From Massilia agilis (GTDB lineage Bacteria > Pseudomonadota > Gammaproteobacteria > Burkholderiales > Burkholderiaceae_D), in contig NZ_JANUHB010000007.1 of NCBI RefSeq assembly GCF_024756255.1, positions 62,001-126,000 on the forward strand: a DNA stretch of 64,000 nucleotides, read 5' to 3'. A program made the position numbers and the translations under genes. Under the pieces are notes generated by a model. It did not search any database, had not been told where the DNA came from, and was given only the letters and a program-made list of their open reading frames with translations. Below, in pieces: positions 35,557 to 45,811 of the stretch (position 1 is its first letter; every line of letters starts with the position of its first letter).

Positions 35557-37509
35557 ATGAGCATTATGCACGAGACCGGCTCACCCGCCCGACGCCTGCT
35601 GGCCCTGCTTGCCGGCCTGGCGCTGGTGCTGCCTGCGCGCGCGGCGCCGCAAGGGCCGGGCGAGCTGGCCGACATGACGATCGAGGAGCTGGCCAACATC
35701 CAGGTCACCTCGGTGTCCAAGAAGCCGGAGCGCCTGATCGACGCGCCGGCGTCGGTGTACGTGATCACGGCCGAGGACATCCGGCGCTCGGGCGCGGCTA
35801 CGCTGCCCGAGGTGCTGCGGCTGGCGCCGAACCTGCAGGTGGCGCAGACCAGCAACGAAACCTATTCGATCACCGCGCGCGGCATGAACGGCAGCAGCAA
35901 CAGCCCGCCCAACAAGCTCCTGGTGCTGGTGGACGGGCGCTCGGTGTACACGCCGCTGTTCTCGGGCGTGTTCTGGGACGCGCAGGACGTGCTGCTCGAG
36001 GACGTCGAGCGCATCGAGGTGATCAGCGGGCCGGGCGGCACGCTGTGGGGTGTCAACGCGGTCAATGGCGTCATCAACATCACCACGCGCTCGGCGCACC
36101 AGACCGGCGGCACGCTGGCGCTGGCGCGCGCGGCCAGCGATGGCGCCGATGCCGCGCTGCGCTATGGCGCCACCAGCGGCACGGCCAGCTGGCGCGTGTT
36201 CGCAAAGACCTTGGTCCGCTCGCACAACGAGCTGGCGTCGGGCGCACCAGTCAACGACGGCTGGCACCAGTCGCAGCTGGGCTTTCGTGCCGACTGGGAC
36301 CGCGGGGCCGACCGTTTCAGCGTGAACGCCAACGCCTATCGCGGCAAGCAGGAGCAGCCGGAGCCGGGCCTGATCAACGTGTCCGGCGCAAACCAGCGGC
36401 TCGGCACCATCGGCACCGAGGGCGCAAACTTCACCGCGCATTGGCAACGCCTGCTCGACGACGGCGGCACGCTCGGCGTGCAGGCCTATCTCGACTACAC
36501 CCGGCGCGAAGTGCCGCCCAGCTTTACCGAATCGCTCGATATCGCCGACCTGCAGGTCCAGCACTCGCTGCCGGCGCATGGCGCGCACAGCGTGGTGTGG
36601 GGCGTGAACTACCGCCACAGCCGGGATCGGGTCACCAACAGCGACATCATCGCCTTCCTGCCGGCCGACGACAGGCAGGCGTGGTCCAGCGTGTTCGCGC
36701 AGGACGAGATCGGCCTGTCGGACAAGCTGCGGCTGACCGTCGGCGCGCGCGTCGAGCGCAACCCCTACACCGGCAGCGAATGGCTGCCGACCGCGCGGCT
36801 GGCGTTCAAGCCTGCGGCCGGGCACGCGCTGTGGGCCAGCGCCTCGCGCACGGTGCGCGCGCCTTCGCGCATCGATGCCGATACTTTCGTGCCCGGCAGG
36901 CCGCCCTACATCGTGGCCGGCGGGCCGCTGGTGCGTTCGGAGGTGGCCAGGGTTTATGAGCTGGGTTACCGCGGCCAGCCTGCGCCGGGGCTGTCGTATT
37001 CGCTGGCGCTGTTCCACAACGACTACGACCACCTGCGCACGGTCGAACTGCTGCCCAGCCGCACGGCTGTCGCCTTCGCCAGCCTGATGGAAGGCGCGGC
37101 CGATGGGGTGGAGGCGTGGGGCAGCTACCAGGCGACGGAAAAGTGGCGCCTGTCGGCCGGGTTCACGGCGCTGCGCGAACGGTTCCGGCTCAAGCCCGGC
37201 AGTAACAGCGTGGGTGGGCTGGCCACGACCGGGTTCGATCCGGCGCACACGGCGCAGCTCAGATCGAGCTACAGCTTCGATGACAGGCGCGAGCTGGAGG
37301 TTGCGGTGCGAAACGTGGGCGCGCTGGCGATCGGGCCGGTGCCGGGTTACACGGCGGTGGATGCGCGCTTTGGATGGTGGCTGTCGCGCGACCTGGAGCT
37401 GTCGGTCAGCGGACAGAACCTGAACGGATCACACGCCGAGTTCGGGCCGGCGAGCACGCGGATGGAGGTGCCGCGCAGGATTGCGGTCAAGCTGGTGTGG
37501 CGGCGGTGA
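35557..37509 (+). CDS. TonB-dependent outer-membrane receptor
   Basis: 650 residues from the ATG at 35557. A signal peptide ends LPARAAP. The plug domain begins DMTIEELANIQVTSVSKKPER and holds VLVDGRSVYTPLFSG and VERIEVISGPGGTLWG. The C-terminal barrel ends in the aromatic-rich strand RIAVKLVWRR. It imports an unidentified ligand, such as a siderophore, cobalamin-like compound or oligomer, with TonB energy. No substrate-specific neighbour or Fur box is seen, and the upstream region has no clear ribosome site. Confidence 0.9.
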   Translation: MSIMHETGSPARRLLALLAGLALVLPARAAPQGPGELADMTIEELANIQVTSVSKKPERLIDAPASVYVITAEDIRRSGAATLPEVLRLAPNLQVAQTSNETYSITARGMNGSSNSPPNKLLVLVDGRSVYTPLFSGVFWDAQDVLLEDVERIEVISGPGGTLWGVNAVNGVINITTRSAHQTGGTLALARAASDGADAALRYGATSGTASWRVFAKTLVRSHNELASGAPVNDGWHQSQLGFRADWDRGADRFSVNANAYRGKQEQPEPGLINVSGANQRLGTIGTEGANFTAHWQRLLDDGGTLGVQAYLDYTRREVPPSFTESLDIADLQVQHSLPAHGAHSVVWGVNYRHSRDRVTNSDIIAFLPADDRQAWSSVFAQDEIGLSDKLRLTVGARVERNPYTGSEWLPTARLAFKPAAGHALWASASRTVRAPSRIDADTFVPGRPPYIVAGGPLVRSEVARVYELGYRGQPAPGLSYSLALFHNDYDHLRTVELLPSRTAVAFASLMEGAADGVEAWGSYQATEKWRLSAGFTALRERFRLKPGSNSVGGLATTGFDPAHTAQLRSSYSFDDRRELEVAVRNVGALAIGPVPGYTAVDARFGWWLSRDLELSVSGQNLNGSHAEFGPASTRMEVPRRIAVKLVWRR

Positions 37510-37543
37510 GGGCTGCACCGTACAAGATCGTTAGCCCCAAAAA

Positions 37544-37624
37544 CGTCGTTCCCGCGGAGGCGGGAACCCATAGGCCGCGTGCATGGACGCTCAGCATGGG
37601 TTCCCGCCTCCGCGGGAACGACGG
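37544..37624. repeat. Interspersed repeat family A, copy 2
   Basis: Two inverted hairpin arms (TTCCCGC-N4-GCGGGAA) between the convergent receptor gene and purB. A possible bidirectional transcript end. Confidence 0.85.
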
Positions 37625-37647
37625 GTAATGCGGATGCAGCCGAATCG

Positions 37648-39024
37648 TTAGATCGCGGCAGCCAGCTGCGCAGCCAGGCCGGTGTAATTCGCCGGCGTCA
37701 TCTGCAGCAGCACGTCCTTCGCCTCCTGCGGAATGGCCAGCGTGCCGATGAACTCGCGCAGCGCTTCCTTGGTGATGCCCTTGCCGCGGGTGAGCTCCTT
37801 GAGCTGCTCGTACGGGTTGGCGATGCCATAGCGGCGCATCACGGTCTGCACCGGCTCGGCCAGCACTTCCCAGTTCGCGTCCAGGTCCTGTTCCAGGCGC
37901 GCCGGGTTCACTTCCAGCTTGTTCAGGCCGCGCAGGCAGCTGTCGTACGCCAGCAGCGTGTAGCCGAAGCCCACGCCGATGTTGCGCAGCACGGTCGAGT
38001 CGGTCAGGTCACGCTGCATGCGCGAGACCGGCAGCTTGTCGGCCATGTGGCGCAGCACCGCGTTGGCCAGGCCCAGGTTGCCCTCCGAGTTCTCGAAGTC
38101 GATCGGGTTGACCTTGTGCGGCATGGTGGACGAGCCGATCTCGCCGGCCTTGAGCTTCTGCTTGAAGTAGCCCAGCGACACGTAGGTCCAGATGTCGCGG
38201 TTCAGGTCGAGCAGGATGGTGTTGGCGCGCGAGATGGCGTCGAACAGCTCGGCCATGTAGTCGTGCGGCTCGATCTGGATGGTGTACGGGTTGAAGGTCA
38301 GGCCCAGGCGCTGCTCGATGACGTTCTTCGAGAACGCCGGCCAGTCGAAGCCCGGATAGGCCGACAGGTGCGCGTTGTAGTTGCCCACCGCGCCGTTCAT
38401 CTTGCCCAGGATTTCGACCTCGCCGATGCGCTTGGCCGCACGCGACAGGCGCGCCACGACGTTGGCGAATTCCTTGCCCAGCGTGGTCGGGCTGGCGGTC
38501 TGGCCGTGGGTGCGCGAGAGCATCGGCAGGCTGGCGTTGACGTGCGCGATTTCGGTCAGCTTGGCGATGATGCCTTGCAGGGCCGGCAGCATCACGTTGT
38601 CGCGCGCGTTCTTGAGCATCATGCCGTGCGAGGTGTTGTTGATGTCCTCGGAGGTGCAGGCGAAGTGGATGAATTCGGAAGCTGCGACCAGCTCCGGAAT
38701 GTCCTTGACCTTCTCCTTGAGCCAGTACTCGACCGCCTTCACGTCGTGGTTGGTGACGGCCTCGATTTCCTTGATGCGCGCCGCGTCCTGCTCGGTGAAG
38801 CCGGCGGCCAGCTGGTCGAGGAAACCAGCGGCTTGCGGCGAGAATGGCTTGATCTCGGCAAAGCCGGCTTGCGACAGCGCCTGCAGCCAGGCGATCTCGA
38901 CCTTCACGCGGTGGTGCATGAAGCCGGCCTCGGACAGGATCGGGCGCAGCTTGTCGGTCTTGGCGGCGTAGCGGCCGTCGAGCGGCGACAGGGCCGACAG
39001 GGTGGAGAGGGTGTTAGCGGTCAT
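37648..39024 (-). CDS. purB: Adenylosuccinate lyase
   Basis: 458 residues from MTANTLSTL (ATG at 39024). It removes fumarate from SAICAR and adenylosuccinate in purine synthesis, as a cytoplasmic homotetramer. Signatures: SPLDGRYA at the start, the catalytic His in SRTHGQTASPTTLGKE, and the mobile loop GSSTMPHKVNPIDFENSEGN. The open frame extends upstream without the family's N-terminus. Monocistronic. Confidence 0.97.
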   Translation of the reverse strand: MTANTLSTLSALSPLDGRYAAKTDKLRPILSEAGFMHHRVKVEIAWLQALSQAGFAEIKPFSPQAAGFLDQLAAGFTEQDAARIKEIEAVTNHDVKAVEYWLKEKVKDIPELVAASEFIHFACTSEDINNTSHGMMLKNARDNVMLPALQGIIAKLTEIAHVNASLPMLSRTHGQTASPTTLGKEFANVVARLSRAAKRIGEVEILGKMNGAVGNYNAHLSAYPGFDWPAFSKNVIEQRLGLTFNPYTIQIEPHDYMAELFDAISRANTILLDLNRDIWTYVSLGYFKQKLKAGEIGSSTMPHKVNPIDFENSEGNLGLANAVLRHMADKLPVSRMQRDLTDSTVLRNIGVGFGYTLLAYDSCLRGLNKLEVNPARLEQDLDANWEVLAEPVQTVMRRYGIANPYEQLKELTRGKGITKEALREFIGTLAIPQEAKDVLLQMTPANYTGLAAQLAAAI

Positions 39025-39170
39025 GGCAGGCGGTCCGTGCAAAAACGCGGATTTTACCACCGACGGGGTGGCGCAGCCTTGTTGTGGACACACCGCAGGC
39101 CGGTGCTCGCGCCACTTTGTGCACGGGGGCCAATGCTATACTGTCATCCAATCCTCTTACCTGAGCATTT

Positions 39171-39785
39171 ATGAAACTCATCGGTTCTGTCACCAGTCCC
39201 TACGTGCGCAAAGTCCGTGTCGTCATGGCGGAGAAAAAGATCGATTATTCGCTCGAGCTGGACAACGTCTGGGGCGCGGAGACCAGGATCCACCAGTCCA
39301 ATCCGCTGGGCAAGGTGCCTTGCCTGGTCATGGAAGACGGCAGCGCGATGTACGACTCGCGCGTGATCGCGGAATACCTCGACACGCTCACCCCGGTGTG
39401 CAAGCTCCTGCCGCCCAACGGGCGCGACCGGGCCGACGTCAAGGTCTGGGAGGCGCTGGCCGACGGCGTGCTCGATGCGGCCGTGCTGGTGCGCCTGGAG
39501 CGCACGCTGCGCCCGCGCGAGCAGCAGAGCGAGGCATGGATCGAGCGCCAGATGGTCAAGGTGGGCACCGGCCTGCACGTCATGTCGCAGAACCTGGGCG
39601 ACTCGCCGTTTTGCATGGGTAACCACTACACGCTGGCGGACGTGGCGGTCGGCTGCTGCCTCGGCTGGCTCAGCTTCCGCTTCCCCGAAATCGGCTGGCG
39701 CGACGAGTACCCCAACCTGGCGCGCCTGTTCGACAAGCTGTCCGAACGCCCGTCGTTCAAAGACACCGTTCCCTACGAGCCGTGA
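39171..39785 (+). CDS. Glutathione S-transferase family protein (YibF-like)
   Basis: 204 residues with an N-terminal thioredoxin-like domain (KLIGSVTSPYVRKVRVV; NPLGKVPCLV; the GSH-binding loop DSRVIAEYLD) and a C-terminal helical domain. The active-site region SPYVRK is typical of the YibF/stringent-starvation-like GST branch. Substrate unknown. The stop codon overlaps the GTG start of the next gene (GTGA), so the two are co-translated. Confidence 0.9.
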   Translation: MKLIGSVTSPYVRKVRVVMAEKKIDYSLELDNVWGAETRIHQSNPLGKVPCLVMEDGSAMYDSRVIAEYLDTLTPVCKLLPPNGRDRADVKVWEALADGVLDAAVLVRLERTLRPREQQSEAWIERQMVKVGTGLHVMSQNLGDSPFCMGNHYTLADVAVGCCLGWLSFRFPEIGWRDEYPNLARLFDKLSERPSFKDTVPYEP

Positions 39786-40690
39786 GCGGGCAGCGTCCCG
39801 CGCCGGTCCTGTTCGGCGAGGCGCTGGTCGATGATTTCGGCGACCACCAGGTGGTCGGCGGCGCGCCGTTCAATGTCGCCCGCCACCTGGCTGCGTTCGG
39901 CGAACGGCCTTTGCTGGTCACCCGCATCGGCAACGATGCCAACGGCGAGCTGGTGCGGGCCGAATTCGAACGGTTCGGCATGTCCACGGCAGGCCTGCAA
40001 ACCGATCCGGATCTGCCGACCGGCCGAGTCGTCGTCCAGACCTTCGGGCACAGCCATCGATTCGAGATCCTGCCCGGCCAGGCCTATGACGCGATCGACG
40101 CCTCGCTCGCCGTGCAGGCCTTGTCGGAGGCGACCCCGTCCGCGCTGTATTTCGGCACGCTCGCCCAGCGCGATGCGCGCTCGCACGCAGCCCTGGCAGC
40201 ACTGGTGTCCGCCTGCCCGGGGCCGCGCTTTCTCGACCTGAACCTGCGCGGCGACGAGCCGGACGACGCCTGTATCGATGAATCGCTGCAGCTGGCCAAT
40301 GTCGTCAAGCTGAGCGAGGACGAACTGGCCGAGCTGGTGGTGCGGCGCGACCTGTACTACTCGTCGTTCGAAGACAGCTGCCGCGAGCTGATCGACCTGT
40401 TCGAGCTGGAAGCCGTGCTGCTGACGCTGGGAGAGGGCGGCGCACGCTATGTGGACTGCGAAAGCCGGCTGAAGGAAAAAGCGGCGCGGGTGCAGGTGCG
40501 CGACACGGTGGGCGCGGGCGACGCCTTTTCGGCGGTATGGCTGTATGGAATGTCGCGTGGCTGGTCCAGCATCGAGATGCTGGAGCAGGCCACCGCGTTC
40601 GCCGGGGCGATCTGCACCATCCGTGGCGCCGTGCCGCAGGACCTCGGCTTTTATGAACCCTGGCTGCGGCGCTGGGAGCAGATCGACTGA
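39782..40690 (+). CDS. PfkB family carbohydrate kinase (fructokinase-like)
   Basis: 302 residues with a GTG start that overlaps the GST stop codon. PfkB signatures: VGGAPFNVARHLAAFG near the N-terminus and DTVGAGDAFSAVWLYG at the C-terminus with the catalytic Asp and anion hole. It phosphorylates a sugar or related compound with ATP; FGEALVDDF suggests the fructokinase branch. No sugar transporter is nearby, so the substrate stays open. Confidence 0.87.
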   Translation: MSGQRPAPVLFGEALVDDFGDHQVVGGAPFNVARHLAAFGERPLLVTRIGNDANGELVRAEFERFGMSTAGLQTDPDLPTGRVVVQTFGHSHRFEILPGQAYDAIDASLAVQALSEATPSALYFGTLAQRDARSHAALAALVSACPGPRFLDLNLRGDEPDDACIDESLQLANVVKLSEDELAELVVRRDLYYSSFEDSCRELIDLFELEAVLLTLGEGGARYVDCESRLKEKAARVQVRDTVGAGDAFSAVWLYGMSRGWSSIEMLEQATAFAGAICTIRGAVPQDLGFYEPWLRRWEQID

Positions 40691-40697
40691 GCCGCGT

Positions 40698-41171
40698 TCA
40701 CTCGTCGATCATCTGTGCCTGCAGGTAGTTCTGCAAGCCGATCTTCACGATCAGGTCGAGCTGCGTCTCGAGCCAGTCGATGTGTTCCTCGGTGTCCTCG
40801 AGGATGGACAGCAGGATGTCGCGCGAGACGTAGTCGGCCGCCACCTCGCAGGCGGCAATGCCTTCCTTGACCGTCTGCTGGGCCGCGCGCTCGAGCTTGA
40901 GGTCGCATTCCAGCATTTCCTGGGCCGATTCGCCCACCAGCAGCTTGTGCAGCGCCTGCAGGTTGGGCAGGCCGTCGAGCGTGAGGATGCGTTCGATGAG
41001 CTTGTCGGCATGCTTCATTTCGCCAATCGACTCGTCGTATTCCTTCTTGCCCAGCTTGACGAGGCCCCAGTGCCGGTACATGCGCGCGTGCAGGAAGTAC
41101 TGGTTGGTCGCGGTCAGCTCGTTGGTCAGCTGCGCGTTGAGCAGCCGGATGATGTTCGGATCGCCCTTCAT
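40698..41171 (-). CDS. bfr: Bacterioferritin
   Basis: 157 residues from the ATG at 41171. It has the canonical haem ligand Met52 and di-iron site residues Glu18, Glu51, His54 and, further on, EDTEEHIDWLE. Stores iron as ferric mineral in a 24-mer with ferroxidase activity. bfd lies upstream in the same direction, separated by repeat copy A3, so the two may or may not share a transcript. Confidence 0.96.
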   Translation of the reverse strand: MKGDPNIIRLLNAQLTNELTATNQYFLHARMYRHWGLVKLGKKEYDESIGEMKHADKLIERILTLDGLPNLQALHKLLVGESAQEMLECDLKLERAAQQTVKEGIAACEVAADYVSRDILLSILEDTEEHIDWLETQLDLIVKIGLQNYLQAQMIDE

Positions 41172-41274
41172 GTGTCGCCCTTGCGTGGTGTTGTGCAAAC
41201 ACTCTAGCGCAGGCGATCCGGACGCGGCGCGCGGTCGGATTTGCTGCCGTGCGCGCCGCCACATCCCCAAACCA

Positions 41275-41382
41275 CGTCGTCCCCGCGGAGGCGGGGACCC
41301 ATGCTGAGCATGCGTCGTGGTCAGCCCCCGAGTCGTGGCGACGCAAGCGGTCTATGGGTCCCCGCCTCCGCGGGGACGACGG
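41275..41382. repeat. Interspersed repeat family A, copy 3
   Basis: Paired arms of the GTCCCCGCGGAGGCGGGGAC type (two family bases changed on both sides of the stem) around a longer middle. It lies between bfd and bfr. Confidence 0.85.
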
Positions 41383-41419
41383 ATTTCAGGCTAGTGGGAG
41401 TTATTTACTGCCGGGACGG

Positions 41420-41635
41420 TCAAGCGGACGTGGTGCTCTTCTTGAAATGCAGCTCCGTCACCTGCGCCTTGCCGTCCAGATGCTCATTGAGAACCTCCCG
41501 CGCATAGCTGACGCACTTGCCGCAGCAGGTGCCCACGCCCAGTTCCCGGTGCAGTTCGGGCATCGACGAAATCCCGAGGTCCACCGCCTGGCGGATTTCG
41601 CGGTCGGAGATGTTATTGCAGACACAGACGATCAT
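41420..41635 (-). CDS. bfd: Bacterioferritin-associated ferredoxin
   Basis: 71 residues with the [2Fe-2S] ligand set CVC near the N-terminus and CCGKC later (CxC-x31-34-CxxC). It reduces the iron core of Bfr so iron can be released under starvation. GGAAAG precedes the ATG at 41635. A perfect Fur box is 33-51 bp upstream, in line with induction by low iron. Confidence 0.95.
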   Translation of the reverse strand: MIVCVCNNISDREIRQAVDLGISSMPELHRELGVGTCCGKCVSYAREVLNEHLDGKAQVTELHFKKSTTSA

Positions 41636-41667
41636 CGCGTTTCTTTCCTTGCCGTTTCGACTAGAAG

Positions 41668-41686
41668 AATGAGAATCATTCTCATT
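41668..41686. promoter_or_regulatory. Fur box upstream of bfd
   Basis: AATGAGAATCATTCTCATT is a perfect 9-1-9 palindrome and a near-ideal Fur site. It lies in the bfd-feoA divergent region, nearer to bfd. Confidence 0.88.
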
Positions 41687-41773
41687 TGTGGTATATTCTC
41701 GCCAAACACGACTGCGGACGCAAGCATTTTGTTGCGGAATTGAGGCAGAGCAGCCCATCGTGTACAAATCGCA

Positions 41774-41804
41774 AATAGAAATTATTCGCATTTAGGTTTA
41801 TGAT
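41774..41804 (+). promoter_or_regulatory. Second Fur-like box and -10 element of feoAB
   Basis: AATAGAAATTATTCGCATT (41774-41792) matches 14 of 19 positions of the perfect box upstream. A -10-like TATGAT follows at 41799-41804, so Fur would cover the promoter. The transcript would then start near 41811. Confidence 0.6.
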
Positions 41805-41841
41805 GTTCTCATCTGTCCATCCGGCTTACGCGCACCACACC

Positions 41842-42102
41842 ATGACCCTGGCATCGACCCTGACCACCCTGGACGCCCTGAAAGCGGGGCAGAGCGGCAT
41901 TGTGATCCACCTGGCACCCTCCGGTGGGGCAGACGGGATCGACGTGCCGCGCCGGCTGATGGAGCTGGGCTTCGTTCCGGGCGAGCGTATCCGCATGCTC
42001 AAGCGCGGCCTGCCCGGCGGCCCGCTGGCAGTGAAGGTCGGCCAGTCCACCTTCGCCCTGCGCCGCTTCGAGGCGGCGCTGGTCTCGATCAAGCCCGAGT
42101 AA
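41842..42102 (+). CDS. feoA: Ferrous iron transport protein A
   Basis: 86 residues, an SH3-like small cytoplasmic partner of FeoB (RLMELGFVPGERIRMLKRG is the core). The ATG at 41842 is chosen because the ATG at 41800 lies in the putative -10 element TATGAT and would add 14 residues foreign to FeoA. Neither start has a strong ribosome site. It ends three bases before feoB. Confidence 0.88.
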   Translation: MTLASTLTTLDALKAGQSGIVIHLAPSGGADGIDVPRRLMELGFVPGERIRMLKRGLPGGPLAVKVGQSTFALRRFEAALVSIKPE

Positions 42103-42105
42103 GCC

Positions 42106-43995
<1,890 letters not shown>

Positions 43996-43996
43996 G

Positions 43997-44275
43997 ATGG
44001 TGCAGCAGCTGATTGTCGCCGTCATCGTGGTGGTTGCCGCTGCGTTTGCGGCGCGCAAGTACCTGCCGGCCGCGCTCAAGCGCCGGATCGTGTACCTGCT
44101 CAACGGGCGCGGCACCAGGCAGTCGCGGCTGGCGCGCTGGTTCGATACCGATGCCAGTTGCGGCAGCGGCAGCGGCAGCGGCAGCGATTGCAGCAGCTGC
44201 CATGCCTGCGATACCAGCGAGCCGGAGCCGCCCGCAGGCAAGCACCGCGTCATCAAGCTCCACGTCGACCGGTAG
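43997..44275 (+). CDS. FeoB-associated small Cys-rich membrane protein
   Basis: 92 residues whose ATG comes one base after the feoB stop codon. Residues 1-18 form a membrane helix, a basic linker follows, and the C-terminal tail is CGSGSGSGSDCSSCHAC, a Gly-Ser run with four Cys. It takes the place of FeoC and fits the class of FeoB-associated Cys-rich proteins. Metal or redox sensing by the Cys cluster is inferred. The stop codon TAG is also the first part of repeat copy B5. Confidence 0.8.
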   Translation: MVQQLIVAVIVVVAAAFAARKYLPAALKRRIVYLLNGRGTRQSRLARWFDTDASCGSGSGSGSDCSSCHACDTSEPEPPAGKHRVIKLHVDR

Positions 44276-44346
44276 CGTGGGCTCTCGAGCCCACGCGGCG
44301 GCACGCGCCACGTGACAAAACGCGTGGGCTCGAGAGCCCACCCTAC
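44272..44346. repeat. Interspersed repeat family B, copy 5
   Basis: Paired hairpins with tips CTCTCGAG (left) and CTCGAGAG (right). Its first bases supply the stop codon of the Cys-rich gene. Confidence 0.82.
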
Positions 44347-44358
44347 GCGCGGTTCTCG

Positions 44359-44715
44359 CTAATCGCTTACGACGTGCCACATATCCTTGACCTTGTCACC
44401 CTTCTTGTCGCCCGGGCTCTTGTCCTTTGAGAACGTGTACAGCGGCTTGCCCTTGTAGGTGAGCTGCTTGGTGCCGTCCTCGCGCGTGATCGACGAGTAA
44501 GGCGATTCGAGCCTGGTGCTGCCGGCCGCAACTGGTGGCCAGTTCTCGGCGCACTGCCCGGTACAAGAACTCTTGCCGCCCTTGTCCTGGTCGAAGGTGT
44601 ACACCGTCATGCCCTTGGCATCGACCAGCATGCCGTCGGACTTGTGCACCGGCGCGTCGGCCGCCAGCACGGGCGTGGCCAGCAGCGCGGCGAGGATGAA
44701 GCTGACTGATCTCAT
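44359..44715 (-). CDS. Small exported protein with Yx(F/W/Y)xxD repeat motif (COG4315 type)
   Basis: 118 residues with a signal peptide ending PVLAA. Two copies of the family motif are seen: VYTFDQDKGGKSSC near residue 40 and LYTFSKDKSPGDKKG near 95, plus CTGQCAENWPP. Secreted or periplasmic family of unknown function, often called lipoprotein, although this signal lacks a lipobox Cys. GGAGA precedes the ATG. Monocistronic. Confidence 0.85.
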   Translation of the reverse strand: MRSVSFILAALLATPVLAADAPVHKSDGMLVDAKGMTVYTFDQDKGGKSSCTGQCAENWPPVAAGSTRLESPYSSITREDGTKQLTYKGKPLYTFSKDKSPGDKKGDKVKDMWHVVSD

Positions 44716-44752
44716 GGCAATCTCCTGAAAACATCAACTCTGCCAGCAGATT

Positions 44753-45628
44753 CTAGCGCAGGCCCAGTTTTTCCATCAGCTTGCGTGCGTCAAACGGAGC
44801 GTGCACCTTGATGTCGTTGTCGAAGTAGCAGAACAGGTCGCGTTTGGCGCGCTTGGGCGGCGCCTTGCTCGAAGCCAGCTGCGCATCCTCGGGCTGGCCG
44901 CCGCTGGTCCAGGCACGGATGCGCGCGGCCCAGCGCTCCAGCGCTTCCTCGCTGTAGCCGCTGGCGTACAGTTCCTTGTCGCCGTGCAGGCGCAGGTACA
45001 TGAAGTCGGCCGTCACGTCCTCCATGTACGGCCACTTGCCGGCGGTGTCCGCGACGACGAGCGCGATCTTGTACTTGCGCAGCAGCGCGATGAAGTCCGG
45101 GTCGCGAAAGCTCTCGTGGCGCACTTCGACCGCGTGCCGCATCGGCCGCTTCGGCCCCGCGTCGAGCGAGGTGCGGCCTTCCATGCGTGGCTCGTAGTGG
45201 CGGGCGCGCGCCAGCGCCTCGTCGGTGTCGTGCGGCAGCAGGGCGAGGAAGCGCTCCATGCGCTCGCGTTCGTACTGGAAGTTGGGCGGGAACTGCCACA
45301 GGAACGGGCCGAGCTTCTCGCGCAGTTCGAACACGCCCGAAGACAGCACGTTGGCCACCGGTCCCTCCGGGTCGCGCAGGCGCAGGATGTGGGTCAGGAA
45401 GCGGTTGCCCTTGACCGAGAACACGAAGCCGGGCGGGGTGGCGGCGTACCAGGCGGCGTAGCTTTCGGGCCGCTGCAGCGAATAGAACGAGCCGTTGATC
45501 TCGATGGTTGGCAGCTGGCGCGAAGCGTATTCGAGCTCGCGGTGCTGGGCCAGGCCCTCGGGATAGAACACCCCGCGCCAGGGCTCGTAACGCCAGCCGG
45601 AAATGCCGATGTAGATTGCGCCGCCCAT
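44753..45628 (-). CDS. DUF72 family protein
   Basis: 291 residues from the ATG at 45628. TIM-barrel family with the motifs IGISGWRYEPWRGVFYP, EINGSFYSLQ, FLWQFPPNF, VEVRHESF and DLFCYFDNDIKVHAP. Widespread, cytoplasmic, biochemical role unknown. The open frame continues upstream into repeat copy A4, which is not part of the gene. Confidence 0.92.
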   Translation of the reverse strand: MGGAIYIGISGWRYEPWRGVFYPEGLAQHRELEYASRQLPTIEINGSFYSLQRPESYAAWYAATPPGFVFSVKGNRFLTHILRLRDPEGPVANVLSSGVFELREKLGPFLWQFPPNFQYERERMERFLALLPHDTDEALARARHYEPRMEGRTSLDAGPKRPMRHAVEVRHESFRDPDFIALLRKYKIALVVADTAGKWPYMEDVTADFMYLRLHGDKELYASGYSEEALERWAARIRAWTSGGQPEDAQLASSKAPPKRAKRDLFCYFDNDIKVHAPFDARKLMEKLGLR

Positions 45629-45702
45629 GATGGCAAAGGATAGCCGGGCGGGGATGTTAGTTCCGTGTGGTGCCGAACGGAGCGGAATTGTTGGCTTACG
45701 AA

Positions 45703-45811
45703 CGTCGTTCCCGCGGAGGCGGGAACCCATGCTGAGCTTGCGTAGTTGCTAGATTCGAGCTTGCCACCGAACAAGCGTTCCATGGGTCCCCGCCTCCGCG
45801 GGGACGACGGG
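45703..45811. repeat. Interspersed repeat family A, copy 4
   Basis: Left arm of the GTTCCCGC type and right arm of the GTCCCCGC type around a 45-bp middle. Its right end touches the stop codon of the CocE-type gene at 45812, so it lies in the 3' end of that transcript. Confidence 0.85.
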
